From Nocardioides sp. URHA0032 (GTDB lineage Bacteria; Actinomycetota; Actinomycetes; Propionibacteriales; Nocardioidaceae): a stretch of DNA of 64,000 nt. The notes beneath the pieces are model-generated. The model saw nothing but the letters and a program-made list of their open reading frames with translations, made no database searches and was not told the DNA's origin. Made by a program: the position numbers and the translations under genes. The stretch is from assembly GCF_000620645.1 (NCBI RefSeq), contig NZ_KK211160.1, forward strand, positions 124,001 to 188,000. Reading direction: 5' to 3'. Shown piece by piece: positions 51,012-61,416 of this stretch; positions within the stretch are counted from its first letter, which is position 1, and every line of letters starts with the position of its first letter.

Positions 51012-52375
51012 CCACTCAGCTCGACGAGGCGGGCCACGCCCGGCCGGGTGTGGGCCGCCAGCCGGGCGAGCGCGTCGTCGAGCCGGGCGGAGGGTGCCGT
51101 GTCCAGCGGGACGCGCGCCGGGTTCAGCGCGACCCGGTTCGACCACTCCTTGATGTCCGGCTCGGCCCCGAAGGCCGCGGTCGCGCGGAAGCCGGTGACG
51201 TTCATCTGCGCCCAGTCGACCAGCGTGTTGCCGTACGACGACGGCGGGCACAGCCGGTTCTTCTCGGCGTCGTCGTCGCGGGTCGCCTCGACGTACCCGC
51301 TGACGGCCGCGCCGAAGCAGGGGAACCCTGCGCGCACCGGCTGCAGCGTGATCGCGCCGGGCTGCCAGATCGGGACGCGGCCCGGCAGCTTCAGCCCGTC
51401 CGCCGCGCAGTGGACGACGACCGCGTCGGGCCGGACGGGCACGTCGCCACCCTCGAGCTCGAGCCGGCCGCGGCTGACGGCTCGGACGTGGCCGAGGCGG
51501 ACGACGTGCTCGATGCTGCGCAGCAGGTCGAGCTCCCACCGGCCGAGCGTCGGCGCCTTGGCCATCGTCGGGGTGACCGTGCGGTCGATGCGCAGCATGA
51601 TCCCGAGCTCCTCGAGCCGCAGGAACAGCTCCGGCAGGGACGGCGCGGCCGCGGTTGCCTCCATCAGGTCGGCGACCATGGCGAGGTAGATGGAGGGATC
51701 GGGCTGGATCAGCGCGCGGTCGAGCATCCACGGGTCGCGGGGTCGCACCCAGACGATCGCGTCCGGGTCGACGCCGTGACCGAGCAGCCAGATGCAGGTG
51801 TCGGTCGCGGTCTTGCCCGACCCGACCACGACGTACTGAGACGGTGCCTCCTCGACGGCGACGACGCCGTTCGCCGGGATCACGCGCGCGCCGTCGCCGA
51901 TCGCGAAGGGCGGGGGCGTCTCGGCGGGGATGTCGGGGGACAGGTAGCGGGCGTCGACGATCCGGCAGTCGTCCGGAACCACGAACTCCTGCCCGGACAC
52001 CCGGGACACGAACGTGCGGTCGCCGCGGTAGTCGCAGCCGCTGAAGAGCTCGACCCGGCCGGTGTCGACCAGCCGCCGCAAGGCGCTGCTGTAGTAGGCG
52101 GCGATCGCCGGCTGGTCCGCGCGCTCGTGCAGGCCCGCCTCCGGGCCGTGCTCCTGGAGCCGCCCGCCGAGCACCGTCGAGGGGACGCCGTAGAACGTCG
52201 AGGACTGGTGCAGCCGGACGAACGGGTACGCCGAGAGCCAATGCCCTCCCGCCGCGTGACGACGGTCGACCATCGCCACGCGTACGTCGGCGTGGTCGAC
52301 CAGGGCGTCGGTGAACGCCATGCCCATGGCGCCGGCACCGACGACGAGGTAGTCGGCCTCGACGGTTCGGGTCAC
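51008..52375 (-). CDS. FMO-like NAD(P)-binding flavoprotein
   Basis: A 455-residue protein with an N-terminal FAD-binding Rossmann motif VVGAGAMGMAFTDAL and a second dinucleotide motif VVGSGKTATDTCIWLL in the middle, as in flavin monooxygenases. It lacks the FxGxxxHxxxW signature of both FMO and BVMO, so it may be an oxidoreductase of a separate group. GTG 52375 start. Convergent with the BBE gene, their stops overlapping by four bases (CTAG). Confidence 0.75.
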   Translation of the reverse strand: MTRTVEADYLVVGAGAMGMAFTDALVDHADVRVAMVDRRHAAGGHWLSAYPFVRLHQSSTFYGVPSTVLGGRLQEHGPEAGLHERADQPAIAAYYSSALRRLVDTGRVELFSGCDYRGDRTFVSRVSGQEFVVPDDCRIVDARYLSPDIPAETPPPFAIGDGARVIPANGVVAVEEAPSQYVVVGSGKTATDTCIWLLGHGVDPDAIVWVRPRDPWMLDRALIQPDPSIYLAMVADLMEATAAAPSLPELFLRLEELGIMLRIDRTVTPTMAKAPTLGRWELDLLRSIEHVVRLGHVRAVSRGRLELEGGDVPVRPDAVVVHCAADGLKLPGRVPIWQPGAITLQPVRAGFPCFGAAVSGYVEATRDDDAEKNRLCPPSSYGNTLVDWAQMNVTGFRATAAFGAEPDIKEWSNRVALNPARVPLDTAPSARLDDALARLAAHTRPGVARLVELSG

Positions 52376-52450
52376 GCCGTCACCAAAGCACCGCGTGCCC
52401 GCGCCCGTCCAGCATCGAGCGCGGTGGGCCAGAGCGGTCGCGCGGCCGGC

Positions 52451-52942
52451 TCAGTCCGGGATGGCGGCCGGTTCGCCCGTCTTCAGCAGCGTCGAGAGGT
52501 AGAGGATCACCGGGGTATCGCCGCCGTTGCGGGCGTGGTGGATCTCGCCCTGCTCCTCGACGAGCCACTGGCCGGGGCGCACCTTGACGGTCATGCCGGG
52601 CCTGATCACCTTGACGAGCGTCGGGTCGTCGCCGGAGCCCTTCATCAGCTTCGCCTGCTTGGTCTCGACGGTGTAGGTGAGCACGCCCTCGGCGACGTAC
52701 CCGAGCTGGGATCCGGGGTGGTGGTGCGAGGCGAGCTGGGCGCCGGGCATGACGACGACCTTGCTGAGGCCCAGGGTCCGGCCGTGGCCGCCCGTCGGGT
52801 CCGGGACCTCGGCCAGCGACTGGCGGGTGACGGAGACGGGGGCGGCGGGGTCGTCCGCGGCGGTCGCGGACACGGCGATGCCGGCCCCGAAGCCCGCGGC
52901 GACCAGTGACAGCCCGGCGGCCGGGAGGAGAAGACGCTTCAT
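52451..52942 (-). CDS. Secreted cupin-domain protein
   Basis: A 163-residue protein with a Sec signal peptide (MKRLLLPAAGLSLVAAGFGAG, cleavage probably after AVSATA) and a single cupin barrel: ASHHHPGSQLGYVAEG gives the G(X)5HXH-like metal site and PGQWLVEEQGEIHHARNGG the second motif. Likely an extracytoplasmic metal-binding protein, possibly an enzyme; substrate unknown. Divergent from recC with an about 60-base gap. Confidence 0.8.
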   Translation of the reverse strand: MKRLLLPAAGLSLVAAGFGAGIAVSATAADDPAAPVSVTRQSLAEVPDPTGGHGRTLGLSKVVVMPGAQLASHHHPGSQLGYVAEGVLTYTVETKQAKLMKGSGDDPTLVKVIRPGMTVKVRPGQWLVEEQGEIHHARNGGDTPVILYLSTLLKTGEPAAIPD

Positions 52943-52988
52943 GGCTCGCAGCCTAGGGACGCCGTGACCCCCTGTCCCCGCTTCGCCG

Positions 52989-52994
52989 TAAGGT
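52989..52994 (+). promoter_or_regulatory. Probable -10 element of the recCBD operon
   Basis: TAAGGT ends seven bases before GTG 53002, the spacing of a leaderless actinobacterial transcript; there is no ribosome site. Confidence 0.5.
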
Positions 52995-53001
52995 GCGCGG
53001 C

Positions 53002-56000
53002 GTGACCCTTCAGCTCCACCGCGCCGCACGCACCGACGTGCTCGCGGACCGGCTGGGGGACCTGCTCGCGACGCCGCTCGACGACCCCTTCGCCGAGGAG
53101 GTCGTCGTGGTGCCCGCGCGCGGGGTGGAGCGGTGGCTGACCCAACGGCTGAGCCACCGGCTCGGCACCGGGCCACGGGACGGTGACGGGGTCTGCGCGG
53201 GGGTCCGGTTCCTCACTCCGCCGTCGCTCGTGTCCCTGCTGCTCGGGCGCGAGCGCGACGACCCGTGGGACCCCGAGCGCCTCGTGTGGCCGCTGCTCGC
53301 CACCATCGACGACAGCCTCGACGAGCCCTGGTGCGCGCCGCTGGCCGCGCACCTCGGGCACGGCAAGGAGGGGGCCGACGACGAGCTGCGGCGAAACCGG
53401 CGCTACTCGGTCGCGATCCGGCTGGCCGCCCTGTTCGCGTCGTACGCCCGGCAGCGGCCGTCGCTGATCGCCGGGTGGCGCGCCGGGCAGGACGGTGACC
53501 TCGCCGAGGACCTGCGCTGGCAGCCCGAGCTCTGGCGGCGGCTGCTCCCGCGCGTCGACGCGCCGCCGCCCGACGTCCGGCACGCCGCGACGATCGAGGC
53601 GCTGCGCGCGGGCGGGCGCGAGCTGCCCTTGCCCGGCCGGCTGTCGCTGTTCGGCCACACCCGCATCCCCCTCACCGAGGTCGAGCTGCTGGTCGCGCTC
53701 GGCGAGCACCGCGACGTGCACCTCCACCTCCCGCAGCCCTCGCCCGCGCTGTGGGACGCCCTGGCCGGGCTCGGCGGCGTCGTCGCCCGAGAGGACGACA
53801 CCTCCGCGGACCGGGTCGGCCACCCGCTGCTCGCCTCGCTCGGCCGCGACGCACGCGAGCTGCGCCGCACCCTCGACGGCATCGGCGCCGAGCTGGTGCG
53901 CGTGGACGTGCCGGCGCCCACCACCATGCTCGGCTGGCTCCAGCAGGACCTGCGCGCCAACCACGCCCCGTCGTACGACGAGCGCGCCGACCGCCACCTC
54001 GCCGACGGCGACCGCACCCTCCAGGTGCACGCGTGCCACGGGCCGGCGCGGCAGATCGACGTGCTCCGTGAGGTCCTGGTCGGGATGCTCCAGGACGACC
54101 CGACGCTCGAGCCCCGCGACATCCTCGTGATGTGCCCGGACATCGAGACGTTCGCCCCGCTGATCTCGGCCGGCTTCGGGCTCGCCACGACCGCCGGCCA
54201 CCCGGCGCACCTGCTCCGCGTGAAGCTCGCCGACCGCGCGCTCACGAGCACCAATCCGCTGCTCGCGGTGGCGGGCTCCCTCCTCGAGCTGTCCGGCGGG
54301 CGGGTCACCGCCTCCGACGTCCTCGACCTGGCGGCGACCGAGCCGTGCCGGCGGCGGTTCGGGTTCACCGACGACGACCTGGACCGGGTCAGCCGCTGGG
54401 TGTCGCGCGCGGGCGTCCGGTGGGGGCTGGACGAGGAGCAGCGGGCGGCGTTCCAGATGGAGCGGTTCCCCCACAACACCTGGCGGATGGGACTCGACCG
54501 GATCCTGCTGGGCGTTGCGATGAGCGGCGACGACCACCGGCACCTCGGTCGCGGGCTGCCGCTCGACGACGTCGGCAGCAACGAGATCGACCTGGCGGGC
54601 CGGCTCGCCGAGCTGGTCGACCGGCTCGACGCCTGCCTCACCGGGCTCGCCGAGGCCCGCACGGTCGCGGAGTGGAGCGAGCGGCTGCGCGACGGCGTGC
54701 GCGGGCTCACCGACGTCGCCGCCGACGACGCCTGGCAGCTGCCGCAGTTCGAGCGCGAGCTGGCCCGCGCCGCGGCGTCCTCGCACGAGGGCGAGATCGA
54801 GCTGCGCCTCTCCGACGTCCGCGCGCTGCTCCAGTCGCGGCTGGCCGGCCGTCCCACCCGCGCGAACTTCCGCACCGGCACCCTCACCGTCTGCACGATG
54901 GTTCCGATGCGGTCCGTGCCGCACCGGGTCGTCTGCCTGGTCGGCCTGGACGACGGCGTCTTCCCGCGCGCCGCCGCGATCGACGGGGACGACGTCCTCG
55001 CGCGCCGGCCGCTGACCGGCGAGCGGGACGCCCGCAGCGAGGACCGGCAGCTGCTCCTCGACGCGGTGATGGCCGCGACCGAGCACCTCGTGATCACCTA
55101 CACGGGCGCGAACGAGCAGTCGGGGGCGATTCGCCCACCGGCCGTACCCCTGGGCGAGATCCTGGACGCCGCGGACCGCACCACCGCCGAGCCGGTCCGC
55201 GACCGGGTGCTGACGCGGCACCCGCTGCAGCCCTACGACGCCCGCAACTTCGTGCCCGAGGCGCCGTTCAGCTTCGACGCGGCTGCGCTCGCCGGCGCGC
55301 GCTCCGCCTGGTCGGTACGCCGCGAGCCGCCCCCGCTGCTGACCGCGCCGCTGCCCCCGCGGCCGCGCGACGACGTGTCGCTGACGGACCTCAAGGCGTT
55401 CCTGGTGCACCCGGTCCGCGCGTTCCTGCGCGACCGCCTCGAGGTCTCGACGCCGTTCGAGCCCGACGACCTCGCCGACGCCATCCCCGTCACCCTCGAC
55501 AGCCTGGAGAAGTGGCAGATCGGCGACCGCCTGCTGCGCGAGCTGCTCGCGGGCCAGGACGCGATCGCGGTGATGACCGCCGAGCAGCTCAGCGGCACGC
55601 TGCCGCCGGGCGGGCTCGGCACCGTCGCGCTCAACGAGGTGGTCGAGGAGTGCCAGAAGCTGTGGGCCCGGACCGCCGAGCTCCGCGCCGGCGAGCGGCG
55701 CTCGGTCGACGTCGACGTCGACCTCGGGGACGGCCGCCGGCTCACCGGCACCGTGCCCGGGGTGTACGGCAACCGCGTGGTCTCGCTCGGCTACTCCCGG
55801 CTCGGCGCCCGGCAGCGCCTGCAGGCCTGGGTCGACCTCCTCGCGCTGACCGCCTCGCACCCCGACGAGCACTGGACGGCGCATGCCGTCGGCCGCGAGC
55901 GGGCCGGGCCCAAGCGGGCGCTGTCCGGGCCGCTCGACCACCGCGCGGTGGACTGGCTGCGCGACCTGGTCGAGCTGCGCGACCGCGGGCTGTGCGAGCC

Positions 56001-56280
56001 GCTGCCGGTGCCGGTGAAGGCCGGCGCCGCGTGGGCCGACGCGCACGTGCGCGAGCTGATGGGCCAGGACACCCCGCCGTACGCCGCCGCCCTGCGCGAG
56101 TGGGAGACCGACCCCTTCAACCAGTTCGGCATCCAGGGCGAGGACGCCGACGCCTACCACCAGCGGGTGTACGGTTCCCGGGCGCCGCTCGACGTGCTCG
56201 TCGACGCCGGCCTCGGCGAGCACGCGTGGCGGATCTGGGAGCCACTGCTCACCGGCGCGGAGAAGGTGGGCCCGCTGTGA
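53002..56280 (+). CDS. recC: Exodeoxyribonuclease V subunit gamma (RecC)
   Basis: A 1092-residue RecC. The start LHRAARTDVLADRLGDLLA and the segment VVVVPARGVERWLTQRLSHRLG with FLTPPSLVSLLLG are the standard N-terminal helicase-like fold that has lost its ATPase motifs; the later MVPMRSVPHRVVCLVGLDDGVFPR is also typical. In RecBCD it holds the complex together and scans for Chi sites. GTG 53002 is used over GTG 52993 because of TAAGGT seven bases upstream. Its TGA overlaps the GTG of recB (GTGA). Confidence 0.92.
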   Translation: MTLQLHRAARTDVLADRLGDLLATPLDDPFAEEVVVVPARGVERWLTQRLSHRLGTGPRDGDGVCAGVRFLTPPSLVSLLLGRERDDPWDPERLVWPLLATIDDSLDEPWCAPLAAHLGHGKEGADDELRRNRRYSVAIRLAALFASYARQRPSLIAGWRAGQDGDLAEDLRWQPELWRRLLPRVDAPPPDVRHAATIEALRAGGRELPLPGRLSLFGHTRIPLTEVELLVALGEHRDVHLHLPQPSPALWDALAGLGGVVAREDDTSADRVGHPLLASLGRDARELRRTLDGIGAELVRVDVPAPTTMLGWLQQDLRANHAPSYDERADRHLADGDRTLQVHACHGPARQIDVLREVLVGMLQDDPTLEPRDILVMCPDIETFAPLISAGFGLATTAGHPAHLLRVKLADRALTSTNPLLAVAGSLLELSGGRVTASDVLDLAATEPCRRRFGFTDDDLDRVSRWVSRAGVRWGLDEEQRAAFQMERFPHNTWRMGLDRILLGVAMSGDDHRHLGRGLPLDDVGSNEIDLAGRLAELVDRLDACLTGLAEARTVAEWSERLRDGVRGLTDVAADDAWQLPQFERELARAAASSHEGEIELRLSDVRALLQSRLAGRPTRANFRTGTLTVCTMVPMRSVPHRVVCLVGLDDGVFPRAAAIDGDDVLARRPLTGERDARSEDRQLLLDAVMAATEHLVITYTGANEQSGAIRPPAVPLGEILDAADRTTAEPVRDRVLTRHPLQPYDARNFVPEAPFSFDAAALAGARSAWSVRREPPPLLTAPLPPRPRDDVSLTDLKAFLVHPVRAFLRDRLEVSTPFEPDDLADAIPVTLDSLEKWQIGDRLLRELLAGQDAIAVMTAEQLSGTLPPGGLGTVALNEVVEECQKLWARTAELRAGERRSVDVDVDLGDGRRLTGTVPGVYGNRVVSLGYSRLGARQRLQAWVDLLALTASHPDEHWTAHAVGRERAGPKRALSGPLDHRAVDWLRDLVELRDRGLCEPLPVPVKAGAAWADAHVRELMGQDTPPYAAALREWETDPFNQFGIQGEDADAYHQRVYGSRAPLDVLVDAGLGEHAWRIWEPLLTGAEKVGPL

Positions 56281-59200
56281 GTCCGTTCCACATCCGCGAC
56301 CCGCTGCCCACGGGCACCGTGCTGCTCGAGGCCAGCGCCGGCACGGGCAAGACCTGGACGATCGGCGCCCTGGTCACCCGGTACGTCGCCGAGGGGCGTG
56401 CCCGGCTCGAGGAGATGCTGATCGTGACGTTCGGGCGTGCGGCCAGCCAGGAGCTGCGGGAGCGGGTGCGCACCCAGCTGGTCGAGGCCGAGCGGGTCCT
56501 CTCCGACGACCCGGCCGCCGTCGCCGCCGGCGACTCCGAGCTGGTCGCGCTGCTGCGCGAGTGGGACCCCGAGCAGCGCCGCCTCGGACACCGGTGGGTC
56601 ACCGAGGCGCTGGCCGGGTTCGACGCCGCGACGATCGCGACCACCCACCAGTTCTGCTCCATGGTCCTCGACTCGCTCGGGGTCGCCGGCGACACCGACT
56701 CGCGCGCCCGCCTCGTCGAGGACCTCGACGACCTGGTGAAGGAGACCGTCGACGACCTCTACCTCCGCGCGTTCGCGTTCGACCCCGGCGGCCCGGTCTT
56801 CAGCCACGCCGAGGCGCTCGCGATCGCCCGCGCCGCGGTCGGCGACCCGCAGGCCCGGCTGGAGCCGGCCGGCGAGGACCGCACGACCCCGGCCGGTCGG
56901 CGGGTCAGCTTCGCCGATGCCGTGCGCACCGAGCTCGACCGGCGCAAGCGGCGGCTCGGCGTCCTGTCGTACGACGACCTCCTCAGCCAGCTCGCCGACG
57001 CCCTGGCCGACGACGAGGGACCCGCCGCGCAGCGGATGCGGCAGCGGTGGAGCATCGTGCTCGTCGACGAGTTCCAGGACACCGACCCGGTGCAGTGGGA
57101 GGTGCTCGACCGGGCCTTCTCCGGCCACGCGACGATGGTGCTGATCGGCGACCCGAAGCAGGCGATCTACGCGTTCCGCGGCGGCGACGTCACGACGTAC
57201 CTCCAGGCGGCGGAGACCGCCGCGACCCGGCAGACGCTGTCGGTGAACTGGCGCAGCGACGCGCCGCTGCTCGACTCCTTCCAGGCGCTGCTCGCCGGTG
57301 CCGCCCTCGGCGACGAGCGGATCGTCGTGCGCGACGTCGAGGCCCACCACGGCGAGAGCCGGCTCGCCGGTGCGCCGAACCCCGCGCCCTTCCGGGTGCG
57401 CGTGGTCCGCCGCGAGGACTTCCGCCGCGGCGGCAGCGCGATGCTCACCGTCGGCCAGGTCCGGCCCCACATCGCGAAGGACCTCGCGCTCGACGTACGC
57501 CGGCTGCTCGCCTCGGGGGCGACGTACTGCGGCGAGCGGCTCCGCCCGCGCGACATCGCGGTGATCAGCTACCGGCACGCCGATCTCGCCGACGTCCGTG
57601 AGGCACTGCTGGCCGAGGGCGTGCCAGCGGTGATCGCCGGTGGCGGCAGTGTGTTCGCGACACCGGCGGCCGTGGAGTGGCTGACGCTGCTGGAGGCGCT
57701 GGAGCAGCCGCACCGCAGCGCGCGGGTGCGGTCGGCGGCGCTCACCTGCTTCCTCGGCCACACCGCCGCCGAGCTCGACGCCCGAGGCGAGGACCTGACC
57801 GACGAGGTCGCCGACACCCTGCGCGGCTGGGTCGAGCTGTTCACCAACCGCGGCATCGCCGCGGTGCTGGAGGCCGCCAACGTCGCCGGCCTCCCCGAGC
57901 GCGTCCTCGCCGAGGTCGGCGGAGACCGCCGGCTCACCGACCTGCGGCACATCGGCGAGGCGCTGCACGAGGTCACGCTCACCGAGCGGCACGGCCTGGT
58001 CTCGCTGCTGACCTGGCTGCGCGACCAGGTCTCCGAGGGCCGCTCCGGCCGGGGGGTCGAGCGCACCCGCCGGCTCGACTCGGACGCGGCCGCCGTCCAG
58101 CTCGTCACGATCCACGCCAGCAAGGGCCTGGAGTACCCCGTCGTCTACCTGCCCGCGCTGTCGGACCGGTTCGTCCCGAAGCCGACCCGTCCGCTGTTCC
58201 ACGACGACCAGGGCCGGCGCTGCCTGAACATCGGGGCGGGCGGCGCCGATTGGGCCGAACACTGCCGGCGGTGGGCCGACGAGGAGGCCGGCGAGTGGCT
58301 GCGGCTGCTGTACGTCGCGATGACCCGCGCGCAGTCGCAGGTCGTCGCCTGGTGGGCGCCGACCAAGAACGCCCTCGCGTCCCCCCTGCACCGGATGCTG
58401 ATGCGCGACGCCGGCGGCTCGGTGGCCGCCGACGTCCCGGACACTCCGCCGGTCCCGGACGACGACGAGGTCGTCGCGCTGTTCGCCCGGTGGCGGGACC
58501 GGGGCGGCCCGACGCCGGAGCTCGCCAGGCACGCCGACCCCGGCGCCGACCCGCCGCACCCCGCGCCTCCGGGCCTCGCCGCCCGGGTCTTCACCCGCGA
58601 GGTGGACACCGAGTGGCGGCGGGCGTCGTACTCCTCCCTGAGCAAGCTCGAGGTCGCCACCGGCCCTACGGGCGCGGTCGTGAGCGAGCCCGAGGTGAGC
58701 GGCAAGGACGACGAGCCGGTGGCGCCAGAGGTCGAGGTCGCGGCCGCGCCGATCGCCGGTGATGTGCCGTCGCCGATGGCCGGGCTCCCGGTCGGAGCGA
58801 CGTTCGGCTCGCTCGTGCACGCCGTGCTGGAGCACGCCGACCCGGACGCCCCCGACCTGCGAGCCGAGCTGCTCGGGCACATCGACGACCAGCTCGGCTG
58901 GTGGCCGGTCGAACTCGACCGGGAGGAGCTCGCCGACGCGCTCGTGGCGGTCTGCGACTCGCCGCTCGGTCCCCTTGCCGACACCACGCTCCGGCAGGTC
59001 CCGCTCGCCGACCGGCTGCGGGAGATGGACTTCGAGCTGCCGCTCGGCGGCCGCACCCTCGGCGACCTCGCCCCGCTGCTGGAGCGGCACCTGCCGCCCG
59101 GCGACCCGGTCCGTGATTACGCCCGCACGCTGGCCGGGCCGCTGGGCGAGCAGTCCCTGCGCGGCTACCTCACCGGCTCCGTCGACGTGGTGCTGCGGAT

Positions 59201-59621
59201 GCCCGGGCCGCGCTACCTCGTCGTCGACTACAAGACGAACTGGCTCGGTCCGGCCGACGAGCCGCTCACCGCGCACAGCTACCGCCCCGAGGCGCTGGAC
59301 GCCGCGATGGGCCACTCCGACTACCCGCTCCAGGCGCTGCTGTACGCCGCCGTGCTGCACCGGTTCCTGCGCTGGCGCCAGCCCGGCTACGACCCCGAGC
59401 AGCACCTCGGCGGCGCGCTCTACCTCTACCTGCGCGGCATGTGCGGCCCGGAGACCCCGCTCGTCGACGGCGCCCCGTGCGGCGTCTTCGCGTGGCGGCC
59501 GCCCGTCGCGCTGGTCGAGGACCTCTCCGACCTCCTGGACGGGGATTCACCCCACGAAATCGCACGCCTCCCCCGCTCCGCTCCTCCGTCGCACGATTCC
59601 GAGGGGACCCCGACTCCGTGA
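56277..59621 (+). CDS. recB: Exodeoxyribonuclease V subunit beta (RecB)
   Basis: A 1114-residue helicase-nuclease. N-terminal Walker A in EASAGTGKTWT, helicase motif II VLVDEFQDTDPVQW, motif III-IV around LIGDPKQAIYAFRGGD, VNWRSD (motif IV) and a UvrD-type C-terminal VQLVTIHASKGLEYPVVY; the nuclease domain at the end has YLVVDYKTNW (about 981-990) with the catalytic Asp and Lys. It unwinds 3'-5' and cuts DNA ends. About 65 residues shorter than E. coli RecB. GTG 56277 overlaps the recC stop, and its own stop overlaps recD (GTGA). Confidence 0.93.
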   Translation: MSPFHIRDPLPTGTVLLEASAGTGKTWTIGALVTRYVAEGRARLEEMLIVTFGRAASQELRERVRTQLVEAERVLSDDPAAVAAGDSELVALLREWDPEQRRLGHRWVTEALAGFDAATIATTHQFCSMVLDSLGVAGDTDSRARLVEDLDDLVKETVDDLYLRAFAFDPGGPVFSHAEALAIARAAVGDPQARLEPAGEDRTTPAGRRVSFADAVRTELDRRKRRLGVLSYDDLLSQLADALADDEGPAAQRMRQRWSIVLVDEFQDTDPVQWEVLDRAFSGHATMVLIGDPKQAIYAFRGGDVTTYLQAAETAATRQTLSVNWRSDAPLLDSFQALLAGAALGDERIVVRDVEAHHGESRLAGAPNPAPFRVRVVRREDFRRGGSAMLTVGQVRPHIAKDLALDVRRLLASGATYCGERLRPRDIAVISYRHADLADVREALLAEGVPAVIAGGGSVFATPAAVEWLTLLEALEQPHRSARVRSAALTCFLGHTAAELDARGEDLTDEVADTLRGWVELFTNRGIAAVLEAANVAGLPERVLAEVGGDRRLTDLRHIGEALHEVTLTERHGLVSLLTWLRDQVSEGRSGRGVERTRRLDSDAAAVQLVTIHASKGLEYPVVYLPALSDRFVPKPTRPLFHDDQGRRCLNIGAGGADWAEHCRRWADEEAGEWLRLLYVAMTRAQSQVVAWWAPTKNALASPLHRMLMRDAGGSVAADVPDTPPVPDDDEVVALFARWRDRGGPTPELARHADPGADPPHPAPPGLAARVFTREVDTEWRRASYSSLSKLEVATGPTGAVVSEPEVSGKDDEPVAPEVEVAAAPIAGDVPSPMAGLPVGATFGSLVHAVLEHADPDAPDLRAELLGHIDDQLGWWPVELDREELADALVAVCDSPLGPLADTTLRQVPLADRLREMDFELPLGGRTLGDLAPLLERHLPPGDPVRDYARTLAGPLGEQSLRGYLTGSVDVVLRMPGPRYLVVDYKTNWLGPADEPLTAHSYRPEALDAAMGHSDYPLQALLYAAVLHRFLRWRQPGYDPEQHLGGALYLYLRGMCGPETPLVDGAPCGVFAWRPPVALVEDLSDLLDGDSPHEIARLPRSAPPSHDSEGTPTP

Positions 59622-61378
59622 CCGAGCTGTTCGAGCCGGTCGGTGAGCACGACTGGCGGATCGCCACCACCGCGACGGGTCTGCTCGCGTCCTTCAACGC
59701 GGCCGGGCTGCTCACCTCCTCCGACATCCATGTCGCGACCCGCCTGGGCGCGCTGGGCGGCGAGGAGGACGAGCGCGTGCTGCTGGCCGTGGCGCTCGCG
59801 GTCCGCGCCGTACGCCGTGGCTCGGTGTGCCTCGACCTGGCCGCCGCCCGCGACGGCGCCCCCGAGCTCGACTGGCCCGACGAGTGGCCGCTCGCGGAGT
59901 CGCCGCTGGTGGCCGCCGGCGTGCTGCGGTGGGAGTTCGGGCTCTTCTACCTCGACCGCTACCACCGGCTCGAGACCCAGGTGCACGACGACCTCGCCGC
60001 CCGGCTCGCCTTGGCCACGCCCGCCGTCGACGAGGCCCGGCTGTCGGTGGCGCTCGCGCAGGTGCGCGCCGGGCACTTCAGCCCCGAGCAGGAGGCGGCG
60101 GTCGTGGCCGCCGTGCACCGGCGTACGACGATCCTCACTGGCGGCCCCGGCACCGGCAAGACCACGACCGTGGCTCGGCTGCTCGCGCTGCTCGCCGACC
60201 AAGCGGGTGGCGGCCTCTCGATCGCGCTGGCCGCGCCGACCGGCAAGGCCGCGACCCGGCTCCAGGAGGCGGTCACCGCGGAGCTCGACGCGGTGGCCGC
60301 GACGTGGCCGGAGGCTCCCGGCCTGGTCGGCCGCCTGACCGGCCTGACCCTGCACCGGCTGCTCGGGTGGCGCCCCGACAACGCGACCCGCTTCCGCCAC
60401 GACCGCGCGAACCGGCTCAAGTACGACGTCGTGGTCGTCGACGAGTCGTCGATGGTCGAGCTCACGATGATGGGCCGGCTGCTGGAGGCACTGCGCCCCG
60501 AGAGCCGGCTGGTGCTGGTCGGCGACCCGCGGCAGCTCACGTCGGTCGGCGCCGGTGCGGTGCTCAGCGACCTGGTCGCCGGCTACGACGGCCGCCCCGA
60601 CTCGCCGGTCGCGGCGCTGACCGAGAACTTCCGCTCCGAGGAGGACATCAAGGGGCTCGCGGCGGCACTGCGCGACGGCGACGCCGACCAGGTCCTCGCC
60701 GTGCTGCGCACGCCCTCGGAGCAGGTCTCGTTCGTGGAGGCCGGCGACGAGGCCACGATCGAGGCGGCGCTCCGGCCCGACTCGACGGCTGCCGCCCGCG
60801 CGGTGTGGCGCGCCGCCGTGGACGAGGACCCGGCCCGGGCCCTCGCGGAGCTGGACCGCTACCGCCTCCTCTGCGCGCACCGCGAGGGACCGTACGGCGT
60901 CCGCCGCTGGAACCACCTCGTCGAGCGCTGGCTGGCCGAGGATCCCGAGGTCGACGCCCAGCAGCTCGGCTACGCCGGGGAGTGGTACGTCGGCCGTCCG
61001 CTGCTCGTCACGAGCAACGACTACGCCCTCGACGTCTACAACGGCGAGACCGGGGTGGTCGTGCGCCGGGGCGGGCGGCCCCGGGCCTTCGTCGCCGGGT
61101 CCGAGCGGCTCAAGGAGTTCGCGCCCGGCCGCCTCGACGCGGTCGAGACCATGCACGCGATGACGATCCACAAGAGCCAGGGCAGCCAGGCGGACCGGGT
61201 CACGGTGCTGTTGCCCGACGAGGGCTCCCGGCTCCTCACCCGCGAGCTGTTCTACACGGCCGTGACGCGGGCCCGGCTGAACGTGCGCGTGGTCGGCACC
61301 GAGGCGGCCGTACGCGCCGCCGTCGGGACCCGCGCGCTGCGGGCCACGGGGCTCCGGCTGCGTCTGGCCGGGGAGTGA
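59618..61378 (+). CDS. recD: Exodeoxyribonuclease V subunit alpha (RecD)
   Basis: A 586-residue superfamily 1B helicase. Walker A GGPGTGKTTT (about 175-184), LAAPTGKAATRLQEAV, Walker B VVVVDESSMVEL, LVGDPRQLTSVGAGAVLSDL and the C-terminal MTIHKSQGSQADRVTVLLP, LLTRELFYTAVTRAR give the RecD pattern. It is the fast 5'-3' motor of RecBCD. GTG 59618 overlaps the recB stop. No copy of this operon's regulator is seen. Confidence 0.93.
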   Translation: MTELFEPVGEHDWRIATTATGLLASFNAAGLLTSSDIHVATRLGALGGEEDERVLLAVALAVRAVRRGSVCLDLAAARDGAPELDWPDEWPLAESPLVAAGVLRWEFGLFYLDRYHRLETQVHDDLAARLALATPAVDEARLSVALAQVRAGHFSPEQEAAVVAAVHRRTTILTGGPGTGKTTTVARLLALLADQAGGGLSIALAAPTGKAATRLQEAVTAELDAVAATWPEAPGLVGRLTGLTLHRLLGWRPDNATRFRHDRANRLKYDVVVVDESSMVELTMMGRLLEALRPESRLVLVGDPRQLTSVGAGAVLSDLVAGYDGRPDSPVAALTENFRSEEDIKGLAAALRDGDADQVLAVLRTPSEQVSFVEAGDEATIEAALRPDSTAAARAVWRAAVDEDPARALAELDRYRLLCAHREGPYGVRRWNHLVERWLAEDPEVDAQQLGYAGEWYVGRPLLVTSNDYALDVYNGETGVVVRRGGRPRAFVAGSERLKEFAPGRLDAVETMHAMTIHKSQGSQADRVTVLLPDEGSRLLTRELFYTAVTRARLNVRVVGTEAAVRAAVGTRALRATGLRLRLAGE

Positions 61379-61410
61379 GAAGCCGAAATACCGGCGCAAC
61401 AGGACCCGGC

Positions 61411-61416
61411 TAGGGT
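61411..61416 (+). promoter_or_regulatory. Probable -10 element of the ACT-domain gene
   Basis: TAGGGT ends seven bases before ATG 61424; no ribosome site is present, indicating a leaderless transcript. Confidence 0.5.
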